A stretch of DNA of 64,000 nt from QHXW01 sp035297145 (GCA_035297145.1 DATGZN010000105.1:25344-89343); one strand, 5' to 3'; counted from the stretch's first letter, positions 51,011 to 60,570 are shown. The notes: generated by a model from the sequence alone, not told the origin. A program made the numbers and translations.

Positions 51011-51622
51011 ATGAAGGCACGGAAACGGCTCACACGAGAAGAGAGCAAAGAGTTGACACGAACGCGCCTCATCGAAGCAGCCGAGAGACTCTTCATCCGG
51101 AAAGGCTTCGACGGTGCCTCAGTAGAGGACATCAGCGAAAGTGCGGGTTATTCCCGGGGCGCCTTCTATTCCAACTTCGACGACAAAGAGCAGCTATTCC
51201 TTGCAGTCATCGACCGCCGCCGGCCCAAAGCCCTCGACGATCTCTTTCAACAACTATCCGAACCTACGGAGCGCATTGCCGCGGTTCGGGAATGGTTCTC
51301 GAAGCAGTGGCGGCTGAAGGATTTCATCGCCTTGCGAATGGAATTTAGCCGGAGGGCGATGAGAGATCGCTCCGTCCGAAAGCACCTCGCCGGACTCCGG
51401 GAGCAAGAACTCGAAACGTACGCCGCTTCAGTGGGCCGGTTTCTCAGCGCGAGGGACGGAGTCCCGGCTGATCGGCCGGAAATCGTGGCGCTTGTGCTGT
51501 TGGCCGTTGCACACGGTCTGGCCAGCATAGCCATAGATACTGATCCCGAATCGGAACGCATGTACACGGAGGCCGCCAAGCTGGCGTTTGACCGGATGAG
51601 CGCCTCCCCAATTCCTTATTGA
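51011..51622 (+). CDS. TetR family transcriptional regulator
   Basis: 203 residues with an N-terminal TetR helix-turn-helix (RTRLIEAAERLFIRKGFDGA, ISESAGYSRGAFYSNFDDKE) and a helical ligand-binding domain. It lies 11 nt before the adaptor gene on the same strand, so it is the local regulator, probably a repressor released by a pump substrate. The operon order regulator-adaptor-pump is typical of RND systems. Confidence 0.93.
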   Translation: MKARKRLTREESKELTRTRLIEAAERLFIRKGFDGASVEDISESAGYSRGAFYSNFDDKEQLFLAVIDRRRPKALDDLFQQLSEPTERIAAVREWFSKQWRLKDFIALRMEFSRRAMRDRSVRKHLAGLREQELETYAASVGRFLSARDGVPADRPEIVALVLLAVAHGLASIAIDTDPESERMYTEAAKLAFDRMSASPIPY

Positions 51623-51633
51623 GGATGATTTCA

Positions 51634-52842
51634 ATGCAGAAGAACCAGATCTTCACTTTTCTTATCGTGCTTGGCGTCACGGCGCTCACGTCGTGCAGCC
51701 TCCAAGAAACCCATGCAGCTTCCGAGCAGGCCGTGGTGCCGGTTCAGGTTCGGGCTCCAGCCGTTGTGGAGCGGGCCGAATCGGTGAGCGCCAGCGGTTC
51801 GGCTGAGGGCTCGGAAACGGCTGACGTAGCTTTCCAGGTGGGTGGCCGCGTGGTCAGGGTGCTCGTCGAAGAGGGCCAGCATGTCACCAAAGGCCAGTTA
51901 CTAGCGGAAATCGAGCCCACCGACTACCGAAACGCGTTCAACGCAGCGGAGGCACAGAAGGCAGCGGCGGTCGCGGTCGAACAGAGGGCGGACGCCGGTG
52001 TCCGGAGACAGGAACTCGAACAGGCCCGCATCGAATTCGAACGCGCGGAAGACGAATACAAGCGCATGAAGTTCCTGGTGGAACGAAAGAGCCTGCCCCC
52101 GAACGACTTTCAGAAGATCGAGGCGGCGTACAAAGCCGCGAAGGAACGCTACGACATGGCTCAGGAAGGGACGCGGAAGGAAGATCGCGCCGCAGCCACT
52201 GCACAGGCGCACGCCGCCGACGCCCAGGCGAGCGAGGAAAGCAAGCGGCTCAGTGACACGCGGCTTGTCGCGCCGATCTCCGGCAACATCGGCATGCGCC
52301 GAGTCGACCCGGGGCAGACGGTGGCCGCCGGCACGCCGGTCTTCTCGATTGTCGAAATCAACCCGGTCAAAGTTCGGGTTGGAGTTCCGGAGGCGGAGAT
52401 CGCAAAAGTGCACCAAGGCGCCGCAGCGGAGATCTCGGCGCCTTCGCTCGACGGACGCCGCTTCGCAGGTAAGGTGGCCATTATCGGGGTCGCGGCCGAA
52501 CCGACGTCGCGCACCTACACGGTAAAGATCCTCGTTCCCAACCCCGGACCGGTGCTGCTTGCCGGCATGGTGGCGGAAGCCCGCATCTTTGGGCCCGCAA
52601 AGATCCGGTCGTTGACCATCCCCGGCGAGGCCATCGTGCCCGATCCGCAGGGCGCGGCCACGGTGTTCGTCTACTTCCCGGACCGCAAGCGTGTCTACGG
52701 CCGCAGGGTCGAGGTTGGCCCGCCAGTTGGCAATGAAGTCGAGATCCGCTCCGGCCTGAGCGGCGGCGAACAGGTTGTCGTAGCCGGCCAGCAGAAGATC
52801 CGCGAGGGCAGCCTCGTCGAGATCGCGGGAGGCGCGCGATGA
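51634..52842 (+). CDS. RND efflux periplasmic adaptor (MFP) lipoprotein
   Basis: 402 residues: lipoprotein signal (FLIVLGVTALTSCS, lipid-bearing Cys), biotinyl-lipoyl half motifs (FQVGGRVVRVLVEEGQHVTK and TRLVAPISGNIGMRRVDPGQ-like), a long coiled-coil hairpin between them, beta-barrel and membrane-proximal domains (GLSGGEQVVVAGQQKIREG). It bridges the inner-membrane pump and the outer-membrane channel. ATG 51634 follows GAGG; ATG 51625 is possible. It overlaps the pump gene by 4 nt. Confidence 0.93.
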   Translation: MQKNQIFTFLIVLGVTALTSCSLQETHAASEQAVVPVQVRAPAVVERAESVSASGSAEGSETADVAFQVGGRVVRVLVEEGQHVTKGQLLAEIEPTDYRNAFNAAEAQKAAAVAVEQRADAGVRRQELEQARIEFERAEDEYKRMKFLVERKSLPPNDFQKIEAAYKAAKERYDMAQEGTRKEDRAAATAQAHAADAQASEESKRLSDTRLVAPISGNIGMRRVDPGQTVAAGTPVFSIVEINPVKVRVGVPEAEIAKVHQGAAAEISAPSLDGRRFAGKVAIIGVAAEPTSRTYTVKILVPNPGPVLLAGMVAEARIFGPAKIRSLTIPGEAIVPDPQGAATVFVYFPDRKRVYGRRVEVGPPVGNEVEIRSGLSGGEQVVVAGQQKIREGSLVEIAGGAR

Positions 52843-55800
52843 ATCCCGTAAAAGCCTCCTTGCGCTATCCGCAGGTCACCATAGCCCTCACGATCATGTT
52901 GGTCGTCTCCGGCGCCTACGCTCTGCTGCGGATGCCGCGTCGCGAGGATCCGAAGATCCACGTGCGCGAGGGAATCGTGGCTGCTTTTTATCCCGGCGCC
53001 TCCTCCGCGGAGGTCGAGGAGCAGGTCACGCAGAAAGTCGAGCAGCGCATTTTCAAAATCGAGGGCGTTCGGCGCGAGAAAACGTACTCGACGAGCATGA
53101 ACGGAGCGATGTTCATCAATCTCAACCTGGAAGACAACCTTCAGGACACGGAGAAGTTCTGGTCCAAGCTGCGTCTCGACCTGGCGGAGTTGAAGAAGAC
53201 GGATCTTCCGGACGGCGTGCAAGGCCCAATCGTCGACTACGACTTCGGAGACACGGTCGCGGTGCTGCTGGCGATTCATAGCGATCATTACGGCTACCGC
53301 GAGCTGAAAGACTATGCCGAGCGGATCGAGTCGGCAATCCGTCGCATTCGGGCTGTCTCCAAGGTCAAGCGCATCGGCGAGCAGAAGGAGGAGATCGACG
53401 TTTCGAGTTCGCTCAGCCGCCTGGCCCAGTACTCGGTATCGGCGGAGCAGATCATGAAGGCGCTCGAAGGCCGCAATATCGTGCATTACGCCGGCGCTGT
53501 GCCGACCGAACGCGGAAAACCCCCTATCCAGGCGACGGGCGCATTCGAAACTGAGCAACAGATCCGGCGCGTGATGATCGATGTCTCGCGCACGGGACAA
53601 CCCGTGTACATCGGCGACCTTGCCAATGTGGATCGCGTTTACAAGGACCCGACGCAATATGTGCGATCAAGAGGCGAGCGCGCGCTTCTGCTTTCGGTGG
53701 AGATGCAGGAAGGCAACAACATCGTGGACTTCGGCAAGGAGCTTCACGCTTCTCTAGACCGGCTGCGCCCGCTGTTGCCGCCCGATCTGAAGATCGATTT
53801 CGTTGCCGACCAGCCCACAGTGGTGGCCGAGCGCGTGCGGGGCTTCATCCGGGAATTCGGTACCGCCATCCTTTCGGTCATTCTGGTCACCGTGATTCTG
53901 CTGCCGTTTCGCGTCGCGCTAGTCTCGGCGGTTGCCATTCCGGTTACGATTTCGGCGACCTTCGGTCTGCTGAACGCCTTCGGCATCGAACTTCACCAGG
54001 TGTCAATCGCCGCGCTCATCGTGGTGCTGGGAATGGTGGTGGACGACGCCATTGTGATCGCAGACAACTATATTGAACTGCTCGATGAGGGCGTACCGCG
54101 GCCGGAAGCGGCATGGCGCAGCGCGAGCGAACTGGCGGTTCCCGTGCTTACCGCCACTCTGACCATTATCTGTTCCTTCCTGCCGTTTCTGATCCTTTCC
54201 GGGGCCACCGGCGAATTCATTCGCGCCTTGCCCTTGACGGTGGCGATCGCGCTGTCGACGTCTTTCCTTGTCGGCATGCTGCTGACGCCCATGCTGAGCC
54301 AATTCTTCATCAAGCAGGGGTTGCATACTCACGGAGCGGCTACGGAAAAGAAGCGCCGGTCGCCGCTGGAAATCATGCAGTCGATCTATAACCGGGTAAT
54401 TGTGGTGGCGATGAAATGGAAGCCCGTCGCAGTGGTATCGGGAATATTTGCCGTGGCCGCGGGCGCGTTCGTACTCCATCGCCTTCCGGAGCGGTTCTTC
54501 CCGTTCGCCGAGCGCGACCAGTTTGTGGTGGACGTCTGGCTTCCGGAAGGCTGGAAAGTGGAAGCGACCGAGGCCGCCGTGAGGCGCATCGAAGACGTGC
54601 TGCGTCACGAGAAAGAAGTGGTTAACTACACCTCGTTCATAGGGTCGAGCTTTCCGCGCTTCTACTACAACGTCAACCCACAATTGCCGGACAAGAACTA
54701 CGCCCAGTTGCTGGTCTCGACCAGGTCCGCGGAAGTCACGCCAGAGCTGGTCAGAGCGCTGCGCCCGCGGCTGGCGCAGGCGGCTCCTGAAGCCCGCGCG
54801 TTCCTTAGCGAGTTGCAACAGGGTCCGGTCCAGTTAGCGGCGATCGAAGTCCGACTTACCGGCGACGACGAGCGCGTCTTGCGGCATTTTGGCGACCGGG
54901 TACTCCAACTAGTCCAGCAAACGCCGGGATCACTGGACGTGCACAGTGACTGGCGCGAAGATGCGTATCGCCTCAAGGTGAATCTCCGCGAGGAGGTGGC
55001 TAACCGTCTTGGATTCACCAATGCCACCATCGGGCAGGAGCTTGCGGGTGGCTTCGAAGGGGTGCCCGTCACTACGTATTGGGAAGGCGAGCGCGATGTC
55101 GCTGTTGCCCTGCGGCTGGAACCGGCGCGTCGTCAGACCTTCAACGACGTCGCCAACACTTACGTAATCTCGCCCGTAACCGGCGCACGGGTGCCTCTGG
55201 ACAGTATTGCCACGGTGTCTCCGGTGTGGGATCCCGGCCGCATTGTTCGCCGGAACGGGGTACGTACCCTGACGATCCGCTCCTGGGCGCAGGGAGGCAT
55301 ACTGCCGAGCCAGGTCTTGGAGCGCATTCGCCCGGTAACCGATAAACTCCCGCTGCCGCCGGGCTATCGCGTCTGGTACGGCGGCGAGTACGAGAACCAG
55401 AACGATACCTTCCCCGAGATGGTGAACGCCCTGCTCATCAGCTCGATTGCGATCTATCTCATTCTGATGTTCCAGTTCCGGTCGGTGGTCGATCCGCTGG
55501 TGGTCATGGCCGCGATCCCGCTGGGTCTGTTGGGGGCGTCGGTTGGATTAATGGTGACCAACAATCCTTTCGGTTTCACTGGATTCTTAGGCATCGTCAG
55601 TTTGGGTGGCGTCGTGGTGCGGAATTCGATCATCCTCGTGGACTACATTCGCGAGCGAATGATGGAAGGCATCCCGATCGAGGAGGCCGCCATCGAAGCC
55701 GGTGAGCGCAGGCTGAGGCCCATCTTCCTGACCACCATGGCGGCAGCAGTCGGCGTCACGCCCATGATTCTTTCGGGTTCTAGCATGTGGTCGCCGCTGG

Positions 55801-57332
55801 GGAGCGCAATTGCGTTCGGATTGGTTGGTTCTATGTTCTTCACTCTTGTCGTGATTCCCGTCATCTACGTTCTGATTCACCAGCGCGATTCCCGGCCCGG
55901 ACCGGTTGTTCCGAGCCACGACCGCAAGGAATTGCAGCCGATTACAGCGGCGGTGCTGGTAATGATTGCGTGCGGCGCTGTCGCGCACGCGCAGTCCCCC
56001 AAGCCGGCACTCGATGAAGCTGATCGAACTGGGGCGCAGAAACTGACTGCGGCGGTACAAACGCAGCCGCGTGCGCTGACGCTCGATGAAGCCGTATCGC
56101 TGGCCACGCAACACAACTCAATGGTCAAGATCGCCGGCGACAAGGTGAAGGAAATGGACGCGCGCGTTCACGGAGCACGGGCCGGATTCTTCCCAGCCCT
56201 GACGAACGAATCAACCGCCGTGCATATGGCCGATCAGCAACACATCGATATCCCAGAAGGCACCCTGGGTGTGTACCCCCAAATCGGGCCTCTGCCGGGC
56301 AGGAACGTAGCGCTGGATCAGGGCAAGCTCGACTTCGGACTGAGCACGACAACGCTCTCGCAACCGATCACCCAGTTTTTCAAAATCCGCGCGGGGGTGG
56401 ATGTGAGCCGGGCGGATGCGGCCGGGGCCCGCGCCGATATGCGCCGCACAGAAAACGAGGTTGCATACAAGGTCAAGCAGGTGTACTACGGCATTCTCGC
56501 CACTGAGCGCCGCCGTGACGCGGTGGACGCCCAGATTCGCGCTGCCGAACTGCGAATCACCGAAACACGGAATGCCGTTGTGACCGGCGTGGCACTGGAA
56601 GTGAAGGCCGCCGAAGTGCGTTCGCAGATCGCACAGGCAAGGCATGTACACGGCCAACTGCAGGATGCCGTCATGGATATGAAGGAGGAACTGGCGGACC
56701 TCTGCGGATTGCCGGTCGATACGGAGCTACAACTTTCGCTACTGGACGGCTCTGGTTCAGATCCTTCGCCAGAGCCCGAAGCCGCCGTTGATTCGGCTCT
56801 CGCGCACAATCCCGAAGTCGAAGCCGCCGCTCATCAACTCGAAAAGGCGCGCGCGGCGTTGCGGGCGGCTCGAGCCGAATACATACCCGAGGTCAGTGCG
56901 TTTGCCCAGCACATCTATCAGGACGGTGCGCCTTTCCTCACGCACAATAACGGCGCCGTCGGCCTGCACATGACGTGGACCATATTTGAGTTCGGCAAAC
57001 GTCGTGGGCAGGTGTCGGAACGGTCGGCGGAGGTCGCCCAAGCCGAGGAGAATCTCGCTCGGCTGCGCAATCGGGTACGGATCGATGTGGAGAAGGCGGT
57101 TCGCAAGTTGAACCGGGCCGAAACAGGCGTAAATTCGGCACGGGAGTTGGTCGCAGCGACCGCCGAAGGACGCCGTGTGGCGAGCGATGAGGCGGAGGCC
57201 GGAACGGCGAATCGCTCCGTGTTCCTGGAATCGGAATCCTCGATGTTGAACGCACAGGCCGATCTGTTGCGTGCGGAATACGACCGCAGTGTGGCGGCGG
57301 CAGATTTAATCCGCCTCACTGGATCGCGATGA
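52839..57332 (+). CDS. RND efflux permease fused to a TolC-like outer-membrane channel
   Basis: One open frame of 1497 residues. Residues 1-1018 are a complete RND pump: 12 membrane helices, two large periplasmic loops, and the proton-relay pair Asp402-Asp403 in VLGMVVDDAIVIADN. After a basic linker (1029 onward, RKELQP) comes a hydrophobic segment AAVLVMIACGAVAHA ending in an A-H-A signal-peptidase-like site (1049-1051). Residues 1052-1497 are a full-length outer-membrane efflux protein (LTLDEAVSLATQHNSMVKIA, later ALAHNPEVEAAAHQLEKARA, TWTIFEFGKRRGQVSERSAE). These are normally two genes. No stop or good internal start was seen at the junction. Cleavage after export could release the two parts. 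Confidence 0.9.
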   Translation: MNPVKASLRYPQVTIALTIMLVVSGAYALLRMPRREDPKIHVREGIVAAFYPGASSAEVEEQVTQKVEQRIFKIEGVRREKTYSTSMNGAMFINLNLEDNLQDTEKFWSKLRLDLAELKKTDLPDGVQGPIVDYDFGDTVAVLLAIHSDHYGYRELKDYAERIESAIRRIRAVSKVKRIGEQKEEIDVSSSLSRLAQYSVSAEQIMKALEGRNIVHYAGAVPTERGKPPIQATGAFETEQQIRRVMIDVSRTGQPVYIGDLANVDRVYKDPTQYVRSRGERALLLSVEMQEGNNIVDFGKELHASLDRLRPLLPPDLKIDFVADQPTVVAERVRGFIREFGTAILSVILVTVILLPFRVALVSAVAIPVTISATFGLLNAFGIELHQVSIAALIVVLGMVVDDAIVIADNYIELLDEGVPRPEAAWRSASELAVPVLTATLTIICSFLPFLILSGATGEFIRALPLTVAIALSTSFLVGMLLTPMLSQFFIKQGLHTHGAATEKKRRSPLEIMQSIYNRVIVVAMKWKPVAVVSGIFAVAAGAFVLHRLPERFFPFAERDQFVVDVWLPEGWKVEATEAAVRRIEDVLRHEKEVVNYTSFIGSSFPRFYYNVNPQLPDKNYAQLLVSTRSAEVTPELVRALRPRLAQAAPEARAFLSELQQGPVQLAAIEVRLTGDDERVLRHFGDRVLQLVQQTPGSLDVHSDWREDAYRLKVNLREEVANRLGFTNATIGQELAGGFEGVPVTTYWEGERDVAVALRLEPARRQTFNDVANTYVISPVTGARVPLDSIATVSPVWDPGRIVRRNGVRTLTIRSWAQGGILPSQVLERIRPVTDKLPLPPGYRVWYGGEYENQNDTFPEMVNALLISSIAIYLILMFQFRSVVDPLVVMAAIPLGLLGASVGLMVTNNPFGFTGFLGIVSLGGVVVRNSIILVDYIRERMMEGIPIEEAAIEAGERRLRPIFLTTMAAAVGVTPMILSGSSMWSPLGSAIAFGLVGSMFFTLVVIPVIYVLIHQRDSRPGPVVPSHDRKELQPITAAVLVMIACGAVAHAQSPKPALDEADRTGAQKLTAAVQTQPRALTLDEAVSLATQHNSMVKIAGDKVKEMDARVHGARAGFFPALTNESTAVHMADQQHIDIPEGTLGVYPQIGPLPGRNVALDQGKLDFGLSTTTLSQPITQFFKIRAGVDVSRADAAGARADMRRTENEVAYKVKQVYYGILATERRRDAVDAQIRAAELRITETRNAVVTGVALEVKAAEVRSQIAQARHVHGQLQDAVMDMKEELADLCGLPVDTELQLSLLDGSGSDPSPEPEAAVDSALAHNPEVEAAAHQLEKARAALRAARAEYIPEVSAFAQHIYQDGAPFLTHNNGAVGLHMTWTIFEFGKRRGQVSERSAEVAQAEENLARLRNRVRIDVEKAVRKLNRAETGVNSARELVAATAEGRRVASDEAEAGTANRSVFLESESSMLNAQADLLRAEYDRSVAAADLIRLTGSR

Positions 57333-57364
57333 CCGGAAGTCCGTGTTCACGGGGAGGTGCAAAC

Positions 57365-58861
57365 ATGCAACGATTTCTGATCGTCCTTTGTTTGGCGACA
57401 TGTGCGCGGGCGGGAGGAGGCGAGAAGACGAACGAGCTCGCCGACTTTAGCGGTGCGCTGGAGCGATTGGCCGCGACGGTAGCGCCGGCTGTCGTACAGG
57501 TACAGGTTTCGGGCTGGTGTGCTTCGGCATCAGCCAACGATGAAGATGCCGCAATCTTGACATCTTGCCATGTCATTGGCTCGGGCGTCATCGTGGATCC
57601 CTCGGGATACATCATCACCAATGAGCACGTGGTACGGAATGCGCGTAGCCTCCGCGTGATGCTGACGCCGAAACCAAACTCAGAAGATGCACTGGCGCCC
57701 GCAGGAAAACAGCAAGTTTTGGATGCCGTGGTGGTGGGTGCGAATCGCGAACCGCTGGGAAAACGGCAAGTGCTGGATGCCGTCATTGTGGGCGCAAATC
57801 GCGAAACGGATATTGCGCTCCTGAAGATAGAGACCTCCGGGCTGGCGGCTATCCCGCTCAACCAGACCGGGAGAGATCCCCGTCAGGGGCAGGTTGTGCT
57901 CGCTGTCGGCAGCCCCGACGGTCTCGACAATACGATGACGATCGGAATTGTCAGCGCCGTCGGCCGCCAGCCGAATCCGGATTTTCCGATGTTATATATC
58001 CAGACCGATGCCGCCATTAATCCGGGCAACAGTGGCGGTCCATTGCTGGACGTTGGGGGTGAACTGATCGGGATTAATACGTTCATCCTCGGCGCGAACG
58101 GCCGTAATCAAGGTCTCGGCTTTGCGGTACCGGCCGGAGTTGTCCGCTATGTCTACGAACAACTGCGAAGTCACGGAGTCGTGCGACAGAGCTTGGTCGG
58201 TGTCCTGGTGCAGACTGTTACTCCCGCGCTTGCGCAGGGTCTTGGTCTGAGCCGAGGGTACGGAGTCATGATCTCCGACGTTCTGCCTGGCAGCCCTGCG
58301 GAGGATGCCGGACTCCGGTCGCAGGACATTATCACCGCGGTCGACGGCGCCGGGGTTTCCGCGCTGCCTTATTACACCGCCATGATGTATCTGCACGATC
58401 CGGCTGTTCCGGTGGATGTGACGGTGTTGCGCGGCCAGCAGACGCTTCAGTTCCATATGCCGGCAGTTGCCGGAGACGATCAGGCCTATAGAGATTTTTC
58501 TATTGACCCGCACGAGAGCCTCATTTCCGAGTTGGGCATATTCGGAAAAACCGTAAATTCCAGGCTTGCCCTTCTGAACGGCCTGCGCTCAAAGACCGGT
58601 ATCTATGTTGTCGCGACAACCGCTAGCAATGAACACTCCGGCCTAGGACTGGCAACAGGGGATGTAGTCGTTTCGTTGAATGGTATGCCGATCCAAAGCA
58701 TGCAGGAGTTGCGCGGGGCGATTCATGAAGTCACGGGCGGCAAACCCGCGGTCGTACAGATCGAGCGAAGCGGCCGATTACTCTACATCGAACGGGAAAT
58801 GGAAGAACGGCCATCAGATTCGAGTGCGGATCGAGGTGGCAAAGCCGTTTCGACGAACTGA
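57365..58861 (+). CDS. HtrA/DegP-type serine protease with PDZ domains
   Basis: 498 residues: signal peptide (RFLIVLCLATCARAGG), trypsin-like domain with His88 (TNEHVV), Asp149 (RETDIALL) and Ser223 (GNSGGPLL), a PDZ domain (GVMISDVLPGSPAEDAGLRS) and a second PDZ-like region (VATTASNEHSGLGLATGDVV). Between His and Asp is an 18-residue tandem duplication (GK-QVLDAV-VGANRE twice). A periplasmic quality-control protease, possibly coupled to envelope stress from the efflux system. ATG 57365 has GGGGAGGTG upstream; ATG 57329 would overlap the fusion gene. Confidence 0.92.
   Translation: MQRFLIVLCLATCARAGGGEKTNELADFSGALERLAATVAPAVVQVQVSGWCASASANDEDAAILTSCHVIGSGVIVDPSGYIITNEHVVRNARSLRVMLTPKPNSEDALAPAGKQQVLDAVVVGANREPLGKRQVLDAVIVGANRETDIALLKIETSGLAAIPLNQTGRDPRQGQVVLAVGSPDGLDNTMTIGIVSAVGRQPNPDFPMLYIQTDAAINPGNSGGPLLDVGGELIGINTFILGANGRNQGLGFAVPAGVVRYVYEQLRSHGVVRQSLVGVLVQTVTPALAQGLGLSRGYGVMISDVLPGSPAEDAGLRSQDIITAVDGAGVSALPYYTAMMYLHDPAVPVDVTVLRGQQTLQFHMPAVAGDDQAYRDFSIDPHESLISELGIFGKTVNSRLALLNGLRSKTGIYVVATTASNEHSGLGLATGDVVVSLNGMPIQSMQELRGAIHEVTGGKPAVVQIERSGRLLYIEREMEERPSDSSADRGGKAVSTN
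57704..57811 (+). repeat. 54-bp tandem duplication inside the protease gene
   Basis: Two in-frame units, 57704-57757 and 57758-57811, differing at a handful of positions. They insert 18 residues in the surface loop before the catalytic Asp. Confidence 0.85.
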
Positions 58862-59007
58862 ACCGGGCCGAGACTGGCGTTAAGTCGTCAAGGGACTGGT
58901 CGCAGCGACAACGGAAGAGCGCCGCGTCGCGGGCCATCAGGCGGTGGCGGGGACAGCAAATCCGTCCACGTTCCGGTACTTGGACGTCTCGATGTCAATC
59001 GCGTAAA
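58859..59007 (+). pseudogene. Decayed copy of the TolC 3' region
   Basis: From the protease stop the DNA aligns with 57113-57262 of the fusion gene. It reads LNRAETGVKSSR, a one-base shift, then LVAATTEERRVAGHQAVAGT and ANPSTFRYLDVS, against LNRAETGVNSARELVAATAE and EAGTANRSVFLESESS in the intact gene. So a second channel gene, or a partial duplication spanning the protease, once ended here. The following 59008-59263 holds only the candidate promoter at 59079. Confidence 0.8.
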
Positions 59008-59078
59008 CCCATCTGTGGCATGGGCCTAAACGTGGCTCTCGCGTGGACGCAACTGCTTTAGGTCATAGAGAAATCGCC

Positions 59079-59094
59079 TGGCCATCGCTGTGCC
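59079..59094 (+). promoter_or_regulatory. Candidate sigma-54 promoter for the DUF4136 gene
   Basis: TGGCCATCGCTGTGCC, GG-N10-GC. Predicted start near 59105 would give a long 159-nt leader; weak. Confidence 0.3.
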
Positions 59095-59263
59095 TTTGAA
59101 CAGGCATGTACCAACCAGGCTCCGTCGCGGCTTTAAATGGCCGAATCCGCAAGACTCTGCAGAAGTCGAGTTCGCGGCGCCGCATCATCGTCAATCTGGA
59201 TTCGTACAATTTCGCGCGTCTCTCGACGCGCACTACACGCTAAACCCGAAGGAGAACCACAGA

Positions 59264-59803
59264 ATGAAATACATCAATATGACAGCAATCGTGTTTCTGG
59301 GCGTAGCCGCCTTCGCCCAGGATGTGCAGTTTGATTACAATCGTTCCGCGAACTTTAACACCTACAAAACATACCAGTGGGTTGATTACAAGCCAGTACA
59401 GGTAGGTGACGAACTCCTGGATCAGGACGTCAAGCGCGCCGTGGACGAGCAGCTCGCCGGCAAAGGTCTGCGTCGAGTGGAGAGTGGTGGTGATCTGCTC
59501 GTCGGCTATCAGGCAGGGATCTCACAAGAGAAACAGTTTGATAGCTTCGGGTCGGGTGGCTGGGGTGGTCCGTTCGGATGGGGGTGGGGCAACTGGGGCG
59601 ACACGCGGGTAACGTCCTCCACTATCGATATCGGCAAGCTGGTCATTGGGCTATTCGACCCTGCTACCAAACAACTTGTGTGGCGCGGCTCCGCGTCTAA
59701 GACGCTCGATATTAGAAAGGATCCCGACAAGAACTATCGCAACCTCGAGAAGGCGATGGCTAAGCTCTTCAAGAACTACCCGCCAGGCGTGGGCAAAAGG
59801 TAA
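59264..59803 (+). CDS. DUF4136 domain protein, exported
   Basis: 179 residues: signal peptide (MTAIVFLGVAAFAQ), then the DUF4136 pattern (VQFDYNRSANFNTYKTYQWV, LDQDVKRAVDEQLAGKGLRR, GGDLLVGYQAG) and a late DPATKQLVWRGSASKTLD block. A Gly/Trp-rich loop (GGWGGPFGWGWGNWGD) sits in the middle. Family members are usually outer-membrane lipoproteins of unknown role; this one lacks a clear lipobox Cys. ATG 59264 follows AAGGAG. Confidence 0.85.
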   Translation: MKYINMTAIVFLGVAAFAQDVQFDYNRSANFNTYKTYQWVDYKPVQVGDELLDQDVKRAVDEQLAGKGLRRVESGGDLLVGYQAGISQEKQFDSFGSGGWGGPFGWGWGNWGDTRVTSSTIDIGKLVIGLFDPATKQLVWRGSASKTLDIRKDPDKNYRNLEKAMAKLFKNYPPGVGKR

Positions 59804-60186
59804 GCGCCGCTCCAACGAGCGAACTGCGTGATCATTCGGCGATTCGCCTCGGAGGTGGCGAGGATGAAGCTATGAGGCAGGTCGCTCTAGCACAGGCGGG
59901 AGTGCGTTATCGTGCCGATGCTCCGGAAAATGCGTCTTGGGAGATGTGGTGGCCGTCAACGAATTCTCGTTCGGCAGTACTTAATTTTCCTCCGTCGTTG
60001 CAGGAATCATCCAATGGCTGCTCCGACATCGTCCGCGCGACGAGATCCGTCACCTGCTTCGGCAGCCGACGTGGCGCCGCCGTATTGGGCGAACAAAATG
60101 CACCAGTTGCGATGGCGGTCAACATGCACTGACCGCATCTGACACCAAGGATTCGCGTGGTCCACGGTACTTGAAATGGAGTAACT
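59804..60186. other. Intergenic region, 383 bp
   Basis: No gene recognised. It holds two overlapping-region -24/-12 candidates (GGGCGAACAAAATGCA at 60087-60102 and the one at 60113), an inverted TTCGGCAGCCGA at 60058-60069 and a lone half site near 59969. Confidence 0.4.
60113..60128 (+). promoter_or_regulatory. Candidate sigma-54 promoter for the DksA-like gene
   Basis: TGGCGGTCAACATGCA, GG-N10-GC. Predicted start near 60139, 48 nt before ATG 60187 with a GGAGTAAC site. Confidence 0.5.
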
Positions 60187-60570
60187 ATGACGAACACTGA
60201 ACTGATGAACTTGAAAGCTGCGCTCAAGGCCAAGCAGATGGAACTGGCCGCTCAACTCCGCGGCCGAGTAAGGGAGCTGGCTATCGAAGGCAGCCAGCCG
60301 GAACTAGTCGACTGGATTCAGGTCATGAGCGATCGGGACGAAACCGCTGGTGTACTCAACCGATTGTCATCGACACTGACCGATGTCAAGCGATCGCTTC
60401 GCGCCATAGACGACGATTGCTATGGCAACTGCATCGGATGTGACCGGCCAATTGCTGTTAAGCGGCTCCAAAGCATTCCCTGGGCGGCAAATTGTGTCCG
60501 ATGTCAGGAGCAGCTTGAGGCAGGGGAGGAGTACGCTGCATCGGATTTCTACGAGCCGAAAGCCGCGTAG
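60187..60570 (+). CDS. DksA/TraR-type zinc-finger protein
   Basis: 127 residues: a helical N-terminal hairpin followed by a C4 zinc finger (CYGNCIGCDRPIAVKRLQSI, then NCVRCQEQLE). DksA relatives enter the RNA polymerase secondary channel and modulate initiation, with or without ppGpp. The coiled-coil tip here reads VMSDRDETAGVLNRLSS, with acidic residues in the place of the DksA D-x-x-D-x-A tip. Confidence 0.88.
   Translation: MTNTELMNLKAALKAKQMELAAQLRGRVRELAIEGSQPELVDWIQVMSDRDETAGVLNRLSSTLTDVKRSLRAIDDDCYGNCIGCDRPIAVKRLQSIPWAANCVRCQEQLEAGEEYAASDFYEPKAA

Noticed and set aside
59872..60132. An 86-codon plus-strand frame before the DksA-like gene
   Set aside because: No family pattern, and it covers the candidate promoters; coding is not supported.
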